DNA from: Nitrosomonas sp. | Lineage (GTDB): Bacteria > Pseudomonadota > Gammaproteobacteria > Burkholderiales > Nitrosomonadaceae | Length of the DNA stretch: 9,097 nt | NCBI GenBank assembly: GCA_003514765.1 | Contig: DOOY01000051.1 | Location: forward strand, 1-9,097 | Reading direction: 5' to 3' | Shown here: piece by piece, positions 1 to 6,776 of the stretch | How positions within the stretch are numbered: the stretch's first letter is position 1 | How the letters are laid out: each line of letters opens with the position of its first letter | Position numbers and translations under genes: made by a program | Notes under the pieces: model-generated | Database searches by the model: none | Seen by the model: only the letters and a program-made list of their open reading frames with translations | Told to the model about the DNA's origin: nothing

Positions 1-1092
1 ATTGTCAAAAATATTACTGATTATGGCGCTTTTGTGGATTTGGGCGGCATTGATGGCTTGTTGCATATTACAGACCTGGCATGGAGGCGCGTTAAGCATC
101 CGTCGGAAGTTGTTAATATAGGTGATGAAGTAACTGCAAAAGTACTTAAATTCGATCAGGAAAAAAACCGCGTTTCACTCGGTATGAAACAATTGACCGA
201 GGATCCATGGGTGGGTCTATCGCGCCGCTATCCTCCGCGTACGCGCCTGTTTGGTAAAGTAACCAACCTGACAGACTATGGCGCATTTATTGAAATTGAA
301 CAAGGCATCGAAGGGCTTGTGCATGTTTCTGAAATGGATTGGACGAACAAGAATGTTTATCCGTCCAAAGTTGTGCAGCTGGGTGATGAAGTTGAGGTGA
401 TGATACTTGAAATTGATGAAGAGCGCCGCCGTATTTCGCTGGGAATGAAGCAGTGTCAGGTGAATCCATGGGATGAATTTTCCATGAATCATGAAAAAGG
501 CGACAAAGTTAAAGGGCAGATCAAATCTATTACTGATTTCGGTGTTTTCATTGGGTTGCCAGGTAATATTGATGGTTTGGTGCATCTGTCCGATTTGTCG
601 TGGAATCAGCCTGGCGAAGAAGCGGTCTGCAATTATAAAAAAGGTGATGAGGTCGAAGCGGTCATACTTTCCATTGATGTAGAACGTGAACGTATTTCAT
701 TAGGCATCAAACAGTTGGAAGATGATCCATTTAACAATTTTGTCGCGGAACATGATAAAAATAGTATTGTTGAAGGAACTGTAAAATCCATTGATGCAAA
801 AGGTGCTGTTATTGCATTAACTGATGAAATTGATGGATACTTGCGCGCATCTGAAATTTCACGCGACCGTGTTGAAGATATTCGTACTCACTTGAAAGAA
901 GGTGAAAAAGTGGAAACCATGGTGATCAATGTTGATCGTAAAAATCGCGCTATCAATCTGTCAATCAAGGCTAAAGACAAATCTGATGAAACCAGCGCAA
1001 TGCAAAAAATTAAAGCGCCGGCAAATGCAGGAACAACAAGCCTTGGCGCATTACTTAAAGCTAAAATGGATAGTAAAAATACAGAGCAATAA
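1..1092 (+). CDS. rpsA: 30S ribosomal protein S1, 3' part (5' end outside window)
   Basis: S1 binds mRNA on the 30S subunit and helps start translation on messages with weak or structured leaders. The reading frame is open from base 1, so the first visible codon is internal. About 363 residues remain of a protein that is usually near 557-570, so roughly the first 195-200 are missing. Four tandem S1/OB-fold repeats are visible in this fragment: one entered near its start (about 1-63, with [10 protein letters not shown] and GLLHITD), then about 84-152 ([21 protein letters not shown]), 171-239 ([20 protein letters not shown]) and a more divergent one at 258-325 (GYLRASEIS). Each ends in the typical R-x-S-LG-x-KQ type strand; the last reads AINLSIKAK. 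They match repeats 3-6 of the six-repeat proteobacterial S1. A polar, Lys- and Ala-rich tail of about 38 residues follows. The TAA stop overlaps the ihfB ribosome binding site, so the two are probably cotranscribed. The identification is secure. Confidence 0.97.
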   Translation: MVKNITDYGAFVDLGGIDGLLHITDLAWRRVKHPSEVVNIGDEVTAKVLKFDQEKNRVSLGMKQLTEDPWVGLSRRYPPRTRLFGKVTNLTDYGAFIEIEQGIEGLVHVSEMDWTNKNVYPSKVVQLGDEVEVMILEIDEERRRISLGMKQCQVNPWDEFSMNHEKGDKVKGQIKSITDFGVFIGLPGNIDGLVHLSDLSWNQPGEEAVCNYKKGDEVEAVILSIDVERERISLGIKQLEDDPFNNFVAEHDKNSIVEGTVKSIDAKGAVIALTDEIDGYLRASEISRDRVEDIRTHLKEGEKVETMVINVDRKNRAINLSIKAKDKSDETSAMQKIKAPANAGTTSLGALLKAKMDSKNTEQ

Positions 1093-1095
1093 GGA
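1091..1095 (+). promoter_or_regulatory. Ribosome binding site of ihfB, overlapping the rpsA stop
   Basis: AAGGA lies 6 nt before the ihfB ATG and shares two bases with the rpsA TAA stop. Ribosomes finishing rpsA therefore pass directly over the ihfB start region, so translational coupling is plausible. The site fixes the ihfB start codon. Confidence 0.75.
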
Positions 1096-1101
1096 ATATT
1101 C

Positions 1102-1386
1102 ATGACGAAATCTGAATTGATTTCCCGGCTTGCGGCCCGTTTTCCGCAACTAGTAGCAAAAGATGCTGAGCTTTCCGTTAAAATGATCATAGATGCAATG
1201 GCAAAGAGCTTGGCTGAAGGTCAGCGTATAGAAATTCGTGGCTTTGGTAGTTTCGATTTGAATTACCGCCCGCCGAGAATTGGACGGAACCCTAAATCTG
1301 GCGAAAAGGTGCAAGTTCCAGCAAAATATGTTCCGCACTTTAAAGCTGGTAAAGAAATGAGAGAGCGTGTTGATTACAAGAATTAA
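1102..1386 (+). CDS. ihfB: Integration host factor beta subunit
   Basis: This is one half of the IHF heterodimer, a nucleoid-associated protein that binds a specific site and bends DNA by about 160 degrees in promoters, origins and recombination sites. Its partner, IHF alpha, is not in the window. The 94-residue length is normal for the family. It opens with [13 protein letters not shown], the N-terminal helix, and has the HU/IHF core IEIRGFGSF at about 43-51. The DNA-binding beta-arm includes [10 protein letters not shown] at 61-70, with the arm-tip proline at residue 64 that intercalates into the minor groove in IHF. It ends with [15 protein letters not shown], the C-terminal helix typical of IhfB; the IhfB-like N-terminus and the position after rpsA favour IhfB over HU. 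The same rpsA-ihfB order occurs in E. coli. The ATG has a good ribosome binding site at the end of rpsA. No clear intrinsic terminator follows. Confidence 0.97.
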   Translation: MTKSELISRLAARFPQLVAKDAELSVKMIIDAMAKSLAEGQRIEIRGFGSFDLNYRPPRIGRNPKSGEKVQVPAKYVPHFKAGKEMRERVDYKN

Positions 1387-1446
1387 TTATTCTTATTCTA
1401 CGATATAAACAATATACAAGTTAGTTAACGAAAGAAGTGAGCGGTT

Positions 1447-1471
1447 TGATAAATACAATGTGCATTTATCA
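1447..1471 (+). repeat. AT-rich inverted repeat in the ihfB-lapA spacer
   Basis: TGATAAAT (1447-1454) and ATTTATCA (1464-1471) are perfect 8-bp arms around a 9-nt loop. A second small one, GTTAC/GTAAC around ACGTA, lies at 1497-1511. Neither is followed by a T run, so neither is a convincing terminator of the rpsA-ihfB message. The stem is weak (mostly A-T) and its function is unknown. The 175-bp spacer holds no gene that I can support. Confidence 0.4.
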
Positions 1472-1561
1472 TCTTTACGTCTGCTTGTTAAAACAGGTTA
1501 CACGTAGTAACTTATAGTATGGAATGGAAACTTATTTAAAATCTTTTGAGTTTTATCTATC

Positions 1562-1768
1562 ATGCAACTAATAATATGGCTGCTGCGTTTAATTGTATTT
1601 ATCTTTCTGGTTGGCTTTGCGGCAATAAATTTAGAAAATATAACTTTATATTATTATCAGAATCAATCATTAGAGCTGCCGCTGAGTGTCGTGTTGCTGG
1701 GTTTTTTTGCACTCGGTGTCTTGCTGACAATTTTTACAACGCCGCGTAAATCTGGCACAAAAAAATAG
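1562..1768 (+). CDS. lapA: Short LapA-like inner-membrane protein (DUF1049 family)
   Basis: LapA-type proteins (lipopolysaccharide assembly protein A, DUF1049) are small inner-membrane proteins that act with LapB in controlling LpxC turnover and hence LPS synthesis in E. coli. This 68-residue product has two hydrophobic segments, about 4-22 and 40-59, joined by a polar linker with the family's N-x-x-x-I/V-T-L pattern (NLENITLYYY, 23-32). The order LLRLIVFIFLVGFAAIN then LPLSVVLLGFFALGVLL fits LapA well. The family is usually near 90-100 residues, with a charged cytoplasmic helix after the second segment. Here the chain stops after PRKSGTKK, so that helix is missing. The position after rpsA-ihfB supports the call, but lapB does not follow. 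The Shine-Dalgarno sequence is weak (at best GAG at 1548-1550), so the start is less certain than for its neighbours. An overlapping frame beginning at 1546 has Cys-rich, non-family sequence and was discarded. Confidence 0.8.
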   Translation: MQLIIWLLRLIVFIFLVGFAAINLENITLYYYQNQSLELPLSVVLLGFFALGVLLTIFTTPRKSGTKK

Positions 1769-1892
1769 CGTGTCAGCTACTCCTGCCCGAATGTCTATGA
1801 ATTAATTTCATTGTAAGCTGGTTGCTGTGGCGTTCGTGTGCGGGTTGCAATAAGCGATTGTTTGCTTGGCGTCATGCAAAATAAAAACGAGC

Positions 1893-1912
1893 TTTTGCTG
1901 CGCGCAGCAAAA
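1893..1912. repeat. Perfect 20-bp palindrome
   Basis: The left arm TTTTGCTGCG is exactly the reverse complement of the right arm CGCAGCAAAA, with no spacer. As RNA it would fold with an 8-bp stem (TTTTGCTG/CAGCAAAA) and a CGCG loop. Flanking GC (1891-1892) and GC (1915-1916) could extend it past a 2-nt bulge. T residues sit on the 5' side and A residues on the 3' side, the reverse of an intrinsic terminator, and no T run follows on either strand. It could be a dimeric protein-binding site or a repeat-family element. This window cannot tell. Confidence 0.6.
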
Positions 1913-2122
1913 AAGCACCTCATATATAATTTCTCTCCGTAAAATAATTCATTCAACTATCTGATTGATTAAATGACTATCGGTCTTGATGCATATTCTG
2001 CCTAGAGTGTAAGCCCAAGAAGTTGGTAGTTTGCAGTGGAAGTTTTTATTACGTTACTACATATGCGCTGATTTAAGATGCTATAACCGAATCATTGCTT
2101 CTTAGCGAGGCTGAAGCTGATA

Positions 2123-2144
2123 CTTTATTGTTTGTTAAATAAAG
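2123..2144. repeat. Inverted repeat upstream of the tkt promoter
   Basis: CTTTATT (2123-2129) and AATAAAG (2138-2144) are perfect 7-bp arms around an 8-nt loop. CTGAAG upstream and CTTTAG immediately downstream could extend the stem across an internal bulge with one G-T pair. It lies about 10 bp before the proposed -35 of the tkt promoter, where an activator site could sit. That role is inference; no known operator is recognised. Confidence 0.3.
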
Positions 2145-2153
2145 CTTTAGTTG

Positions 2154-2182
2154 TTGTCTCAGAAATCATCTTAAGGGATAAT
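2154..2182 (+). promoter_or_regulatory. Candidate sigma-70 promoter for tkt
   Basis: TTGTCT (2154-2159, 4 of 6 matches to the -35 consensus) is separated by exactly 17 nt from GATAAT (2177-2182, 5 of 6 matches to the -10). Transcription would begin near 2189, leaving a leader of about 120 nt. An imperfect inverted repeat, AAGGGA/TTCCTT (2173-2190, one G-T pair), overlaps the -10 and the start region and could be an operator or a 5' structure. AT-rich DNA yields chance matches, so confidence is moderate. Confidence 0.4.
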
Positions 2183-2292
2183 ATTTCCTTTTTATGTTTG
2201 GCATTATGATCATGAAAGCTAAAAATGATAGCTGAACAAGCATTTTCGGAAGAATTTAAGATTTAAATAAAAATTTATAAATAAAAGGAATA

Positions 2293-2298
2293 AGGGAG
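2293..2298 (+). promoter_or_regulatory. Ribosome binding site of tkt
   Basis: AGGGAG lies 9 nt before the ATG at 2308. A second purine tract, AAAAGGAA (2283-2290), lies 9 nt before an in-frame GTG at 2299, which would add three residues (after fMet: Ser, Ile, Asn). The ATG is preferred because it has the nearer, longer site, but the GTG is not excluded. Confidence 0.6.
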
Positions 2299-2307
2299 TG
2301 AGTATCA

Positions 2308-4323
2308 ATGGATACATTCAAAGATTTTGAAGAGCCGGTATTTAAGAATTTAACCAGTGCCGTACGGGCATTGGCTATGGATGCCGTGCAAAAGGCCAAT
2401 TCTGGTCATCCAGGTATGCCGATGGGTATGGCTGAAATCGCTGAGGTATTGTGGATACATCATCTCCGGCATAATCCCAGTAATCCAGAATGGTTTGACC
2501 GGGATCGTTTTGTGCTTTCAAATGGTCATGGATCCATGTTGATCTATGCACTGTTGCATCTGACAGGTTACGATTTGCCAATGGAAGAAATAAAAAAATT
2601 CCGCCAGTTTCATTCCAAAACACCCGGGCATCCTGAATATGGTTATACACCAGGCGTGGAGACAACAACAGGGCCGTTGGGCCAGGGAATTACCAATGCG
2701 GTAGGCATGGCTTTAGCTGAAAAAGTGTTGGCCGCTGAATTTAATCGTCCAGGATTTGATATTGTAAATCATCATACCTATGTTTTTCTGGGCGATGGTT
2801 GCCTGATGGAAGGTATTTCACATGAAGCATGTTCTCTCGCAGGCACATTGGGTCTGGGTAAACTGATTTGCTTCTATGATGACAATGGCATTTCAATTGA
2901 TGGCCATGTTGAAGGTTGGTTTACCGATGACACACCTAAGCGGTTTGAATCATATGGTTGGCATGTGATCCCCAATGTCAACGGTCATGACCCGGTTGCT
3001 ATCGAAGCGGCTATCGAAGATGCAAAGCGCGTAAATAACAAGCCGACCATGATATGTTGTAAAACGGTCATTGGCTTGGGTTCTCCGAATATGGCTAACA
3101 CACATGCTGTGCATGGGGCTGCATTGGGCGATGCTGAAATTGCAGCGGCACGTCCTCATATCGGCTGGCATCATCCTCCTTTTGAAATTCCGGATGAAAT
3201 TTACAGTGCCTGGAATGCGAAGGAAAAGGGAAAGCTGCTTGAAGACGAGTGGAATCAGAAATTTGCAGAATATTCGAGCAAGTATGCATCTGAGGCTGTT
3301 GAATTTAAACGTCGTATGGCGGGTGAGTTGCCTGCTAACTGGGCGACCCATGCTGAGGCGATTGTTAATGAGGTAAATGGTAAAGGAGAAAATGTCGCAA
3401 GTCGTAAAGCTTCACAAAATGCGATTGAGGGCTTGGCGCCTATATTACCTGAGTTGGTCGGAGGATCGGCTGATCTGGCGGGTTCTAATCTGACATTGTG
3501 GTCAGGGTCTAAGGCCGTGAGCCATGAAACAGGTGGTAATTATGTTTACTATGGTGTACGTGAATTTGGTATGAGTGCCATGATGAACGGCATATCATTG
3601 CATGGTGGTTTGATTCCGTATGGCGCTACCTTTCTGATGTTTTCCGAGTATGCACGCAATGCATTACGCATGGCTGCATTAATGAAGATACGTAATTTAT
3701 TTGTTTTTACACATGATTCCATTGGCTTGGGTGAAGATGGACCTACACATCAACCCGTTGAACAAACCGCGACTTTACGATTGATCCCCAATATGGATGT
3801 ATGGCGACCCTGCGATACTGTTGAATCTACCGTTGCGTGGGCACGATCAATTGAACGAACAGCCGGGCCATCCATATTAATTTTCAGTCGTCAAAACCTG
3901 CCGTTCCAAAAGCGTGATGCAGCTACAATTAAGTTGATTGATAAGGGCGGTTATATTTTGTCCGAGGCGGATAACGGACAACCCCAGGTGATTCTAATTG
4001 CGACAGGATCAGAAGTTGATTTGGCAATGCAAGCCCAGGGTACATTGGCTAAGGAAGGTATTCAAGCAAGGGTCGTTTCAATGCCCTGTACAAACTTGTT
4101 TGATCGCCAGGATCGCTCATACAAGGAAAGTGTCTTGCCGCGCGGTGTGGTGCGTGTTGCAATCGAAGCCGGCGTTACCGATTATTGGCGTAAATATGTG
4201 GGCCTGGAAGGTGCAGTTGTGGGTATTGATACCTTTGGCGAGTCGGCGCCTGCCAACATTTTATTTGAGCACTTTGGGTTTACCGTTGCAAATGTGGTTA
4301 AAACTGTCAAGGAAGTACTTTAA
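2308..4323 (+). CDS. tkt: Transketolase
   Basis: Transketolase is a cytoplasmic enzyme dependent on thiamine diphosphate and a divalent metal. It moves two-carbon ketol units between sugar phosphates in the pentose phosphate pathway and in the Calvin cycle (CbbT). The 671-residue length is typical. The N-terminal diphosphate-binding domain has SGHPG (32-36), the GDG (162-164) to DDN (191-193) ThDP/metal motif and GHVEGWF (199-205). The middle domain has [10 protein letters not shown] (385-394), the catalytic glutamate in GVREFGM (E419) and the family signature GEDGPTHQP (475-483) with His481. The C-terminal domain runs from about 540 to the end with ATGSEVDLA and ESAPA. No key residue appears to be missing. 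It is the first gene of the carbon-metabolism cluster, 66 nt ahead of gap with no terminator between, so tkt-gap are probably one transcript. The same order is common in betaproteobacteria. Confidence 0.98.
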   Translation: MDTFKDFEEPVFKNLTSAVRALAMDAVQKANSGHPGMPMGMAEIAEVLWIHHLRHNPSNPEWFDRDRFVLSNGHGSMLIYALLHLTGYDLPMEEIKKFRQFHSKTPGHPEYGYTPGVETTTGPLGQGITNAVGMALAEKVLAAEFNRPGFDIVNHHTYVFLGDGCLMEGISHEACSLAGTLGLGKLICFYDDNGISIDGHVEGWFTDDTPKRFESYGWHVIPNVNGHDPVAIEAAIEDAKRVNNKPTMICCKTVIGLGSPNMANTHAVHGAALGDAEIAAARPHIGWHHPPFEIPDEIYSAWNAKEKGKLLEDEWNQKFAEYSSKYASEAVEFKRRMAGELPANWATHAEAIVNEVNGKGENVASRKASQNAIEGLAPILPELVGGSADLAGSNLTLWSGSKAVSHETGGNYVYYGVREFGMSAMMNGISLHGGLIPYGATFLMFSEYARNALRMAALMKIRNLFVFTHDSIGLGEDGPTHQPVEQTATLRLIPNMDVWRPCDTVESTVAWARSIERTAGPSILIFSRQNLPFQKRDAATIKLIDKGGYILSEADNGQPQVILIATGSEVDLAMQAQGTLAKEGIQARVVSMPCTNLFDRQDRSYKESVLPRGVVRVAIEAGVTDYWRKYVGLEGAVVGIDTFGESAPANILFEHFGFTVANVVKTVKEVL

Positions 4324-4326
4324 TAA

Positions 4327-5391
<1,065 letters not shown>

Positions 5392-5481
5392 TTTGTGGTA
5401 TGCTGTTTACGCACAGTTAATGAAGGGTGGTTGAATGGTGCAGGGGTTAAGGGTCAAGGTTGATCCCAATGCCTGATACCA

Positions 5482-5509
5482 TTGACATTTCAGCTATAGT
5501 CTATTTAAT
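5482..5509 (+). promoter_or_regulatory. Sigma-70 promoter for pgk-pyk
   Basis: A perfect -35, TTGACA (5482-5487), is followed after 16 nt by TTTAAT (5504-5509, 5 of 6 matches to the -10). Transcription should begin near 5516, about 60 nt before the pgk GTG. This is the best promoter match I found in the intergenic DNA of the window. It implies that pgk-pyk can be expressed separately from tkt-gap. Confidence 0.6.
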
Positions 5510-5521
5510 TAATCAACAAAC

Positions 5522-5551
5522 AATAAAGGGTAGCACAGGCTATCCTTTATT
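5522..5551 (+). terminator. Strong stem-loop between gap and pgk (terminator or 5' stabiliser)
   Basis: The left arm AATAAAGGGTAGC (5522-5534) pairs with GCTATCCTTTATT (5539-5551) around an ACAG loop. That gives 13 base pairs with one G-U and an A-rich base facing a T-rich 3' side, followed by TATTCT. The shape suits a rho-independent terminator for tkt-gap, roughly usable on both strands. However, it starts only about 6 nt after the expected start of the pgk transcript, so the same stem would also cap the 5' end of that mRNA. The downstream tract is interrupted by A and C, so termination may be partial. The structure is clear; its role is not. Confidence 0.6.
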
Positions 5552-5568
5552 TATTCTAAGACAATTTT

Positions 5569-5572
5569 GGAG
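5569..5572 (+). promoter_or_regulatory. Ribosome binding site of pgk, deciding a GTG start
   Basis: GGAG lies 6 nt before GTG 5579. An in-frame TTG at 5567 overlaps this site and has none of its own. Starting at the GTG gives [16 protein letters not shown], as expected for bacterial Pgk. Confidence 0.8.
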
Positions 5573-5578
5573 TGCACC

Positions 5579-6757
5579 GTGTCTGTTATCAAACTTGTAG
5601 ACCTGGATCTCAAAGGTAAGCGTGTTTTTATTCGTTCTGATCTGAATGTGCCCGTAAAAGAGGGCAAAGTAACGTCAGATGCGCGCATTACAGCCTCAAT
5701 GGCTACTATCAATCATTGCCTGAAAGCGGGCGCGAAGGTGATGGTGACATCGCACTTAGGCCGGCCAGAGGAAGGAGAGTGGTCAGAAGAAAATTCATTG
5801 AAACCTGTTGCGGATAATATTGCAGCGCGCTTAAATAAGCCGATTCGTTTAATTAAGGATTGGGTTGATGGTGGTTTTGATGTGGCAGAGGGTGAATTAG
5901 TTGTGTTGGAGAATTGTCGCATTAACAAAGGTGAAAAGAAAAATGTAGAAGAAACAGCCCGGAAGTATGCAAGTTTATGTGATATTTTTGTTATGGATGC
6001 TTTTGGTACTGCGCATCGCGCGCAAGCGTCAACCCATGGTATAGCGCAATTCGCGCCTGTTGCGTGTGCGGGTATTTTGCTGACAGAAGAACTCGAAGCG
6101 TTAACTAAGGCATTACACGAGCCTGCCAGACCTATGGTGGCGATTGTGGGTGGTTCAAAAGTATCGACAAAGCTGACTGTGCTTGAGTCACTTTCAGAAA
6201 AAGTCGATCAACTGGTCGTAGGCGGGGGTATTGCGAATACTTTCCTCAAGGCGACTGGAAAAAATATCGGTAAATCATTGTGTGAAGATGATCTGGTTCC
6301 GACTGCTCAATCACTTATGGAAAAAATGAACAAACGGAATGCATCAATACCGGTTGCAGTTGACGTGGTAGTTGGGAAAAAATTTGATGCTAATGAGCCC
6401 GCCATCTTGAAAGACGCGGATACGGTTGCTGATGATGATATGATTTTCGATATTGGTCCAAAAAGCACACAAGAGCTGGTGGATATTATTATGAAAGCGG
6501 GTACAGTGGTTTGGAACGGACCTGTAGGTGTTTTTGAATTTGATCAATTTGGTGCAGGTACCGAAAAAATTGCATGTGCCATTGCTGAGACTAGCGCTTT
6601 TACATTAGCAGGTGGCGGCGATACCATCGCAGCTATTCAAAAATATGATATTTACGACAAAGTATCGTATATATCAACTGCGGGTGGTGCGTTCCTTGAG
6701 TTTTTAGAAGGTAAAAAACTGCCAGCGGTTGAGATGCTTGAAGCACGCGCAAAATAA
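5579..6757 (+). CDS. pgk: Phosphoglycerate kinase
   Basis: Pgk is a cytoplasmic monomer that transfers phosphate between 1,3-bisphosphoglycerate and ADP, the step next to GAPDH in glycolysis. It runs in reverse, using ATP, in the Calvin cycle (CbbK). The 392 residues from a GTG start match the bacterial family (about 387-400). The N-terminal domain carries the substrate-binding motifs RSDLNVPV (19-26), SHLGRP (58-63) and DAFGTAHR (140-147). The C-terminal nucleotide domain carries GGSKVSTK (191-198), WNGPVGVFE (312-320), GGGDT (345-349) and TAGGAF (367-372). The motifs are intact and in the usual order. pyk follows after 19 nt, so the two are almost certainly cotranscribed, probably from the promoter at 5482-5509 with or without readthrough from gap. 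The GTG start may moderate translation. Confidence 0.98.
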   Translation: MSVIKLVDLDLKGKRVFIRSDLNVPVKEGKVTSDARITASMATINHCLKAGAKVMVTSHLGRPEEGEWSEENSLKPVADNIAARLNKPIRLIKDWVDGGFDVAEGELVVLENCRINKGEKKNVEETARKYASLCDIFVMDAFGTAHRAQASTHGIAQFAPVACAGILLTEELEALTKALHEPARPMVAIVGGSKVSTKLTVLESLSEKVDQLVVGGGIANTFLKATGKNIGKSLCEDDLVPTAQSLMEKMNKRNASIPVAVDVVVGKKFDANEPAILKDADTVADDDMIFDIGPKSTQELVDIIMKAGTVVWNGPVGVFEFDQFGAGTEKIACAIAETSAFTLAGGGDTIAAIQKYDIYDKVSYISTAGGAFLEFLEGKKLPAVEMLEARAK

Positions 6758-6776
6758 TTTTCCTAAATAAATAGAA

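Larger units (their letters stand above)
1769..2307. other. 539-bp intergenic region between lapA and tkt
   Basis: No supportable gene was found on either strand: open stretches are short, lack start codons with ribosome binding sites, and resemble no family I know. The region holds a perfect 20-bp palindrome (1893-1912), a perfect -10-like TATAAT at 1925-1930 without a fitting -35, an inverted repeat (2123-2144), a plausible sigma-70 promoter (2154-2182) and a very AT-rich leader (about 2250-2290) ahead of tkt. I looked for a lapB remnant, because LapB usually follows LapA, and saw none. No tRNA, transposase fragment or terminal inverted repeats are recognisable. Confidence 0.7.

Noticed and set aside
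1446..1458. FNR-like TTGAT-N4-ACAA in the ihfB-lapA spacer
   Set aside because: The second half-site is defective, and it coincides with a simple AT inverted repeat.
1513..1518. TATAGT as the -10 of a lapA promoter
   Set aside because: The only -35-like sequence at 17 nt is AAAACA, and TTGTTA is 22 nt away; too weak to list.
1546..1749. Alternative + frame overlapping lapA
   Set aside because: It lacks family similarity, while the 1562 frame gives a clear two-helix LapA-like protein; only one of the two can be the main product.
1803..1881. Short open frame (WLLWRSCAGC...) after lapA as a lapB or other gene remnant
   Set aside because: Fewer than 30 codons, no start codon, and no match to the LapB N-terminus as I know it.
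1893..1912. Palindrome as an intrinsic terminator of lapA
   Set aside because: There is no T run after the stem on either strand, and the A/T arms have the wrong polarity.
1925..1930. Perfect TATAAT as a promoter -10
   Set aside because: No acceptable -35 lies 15-19 nt upstream; the nearest TTGCTG is 24 nt away, and there is no extended -10 TG.
2073..2086. TTA-N8-TAA as a CbbR/LysR-type binding site
   Set aside because: Such short AT motifs occur by chance in AT-rich DNA, and the site is about 80 bp above the proposed -35 with no second copy.
2198..2215. TTGGCATTATGATCATG as a sigma-54 promoter
   Set aside because: The TGGCA-like part has no TTGC(A/T) element at the required spacing.
2950..3351. 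133-residue minus-strand frame inside tkt
   Set aside because: Antisense shadow of the transketolase coding sequence; low-complexity, Cys/Arg-rich translation without a known domain.
5567..5578. TTG start for pgk four codons upstream
   Set aside because: The TTG overlaps the GGAG that serves GTG 5579, and the extra residues do not belong to the family.
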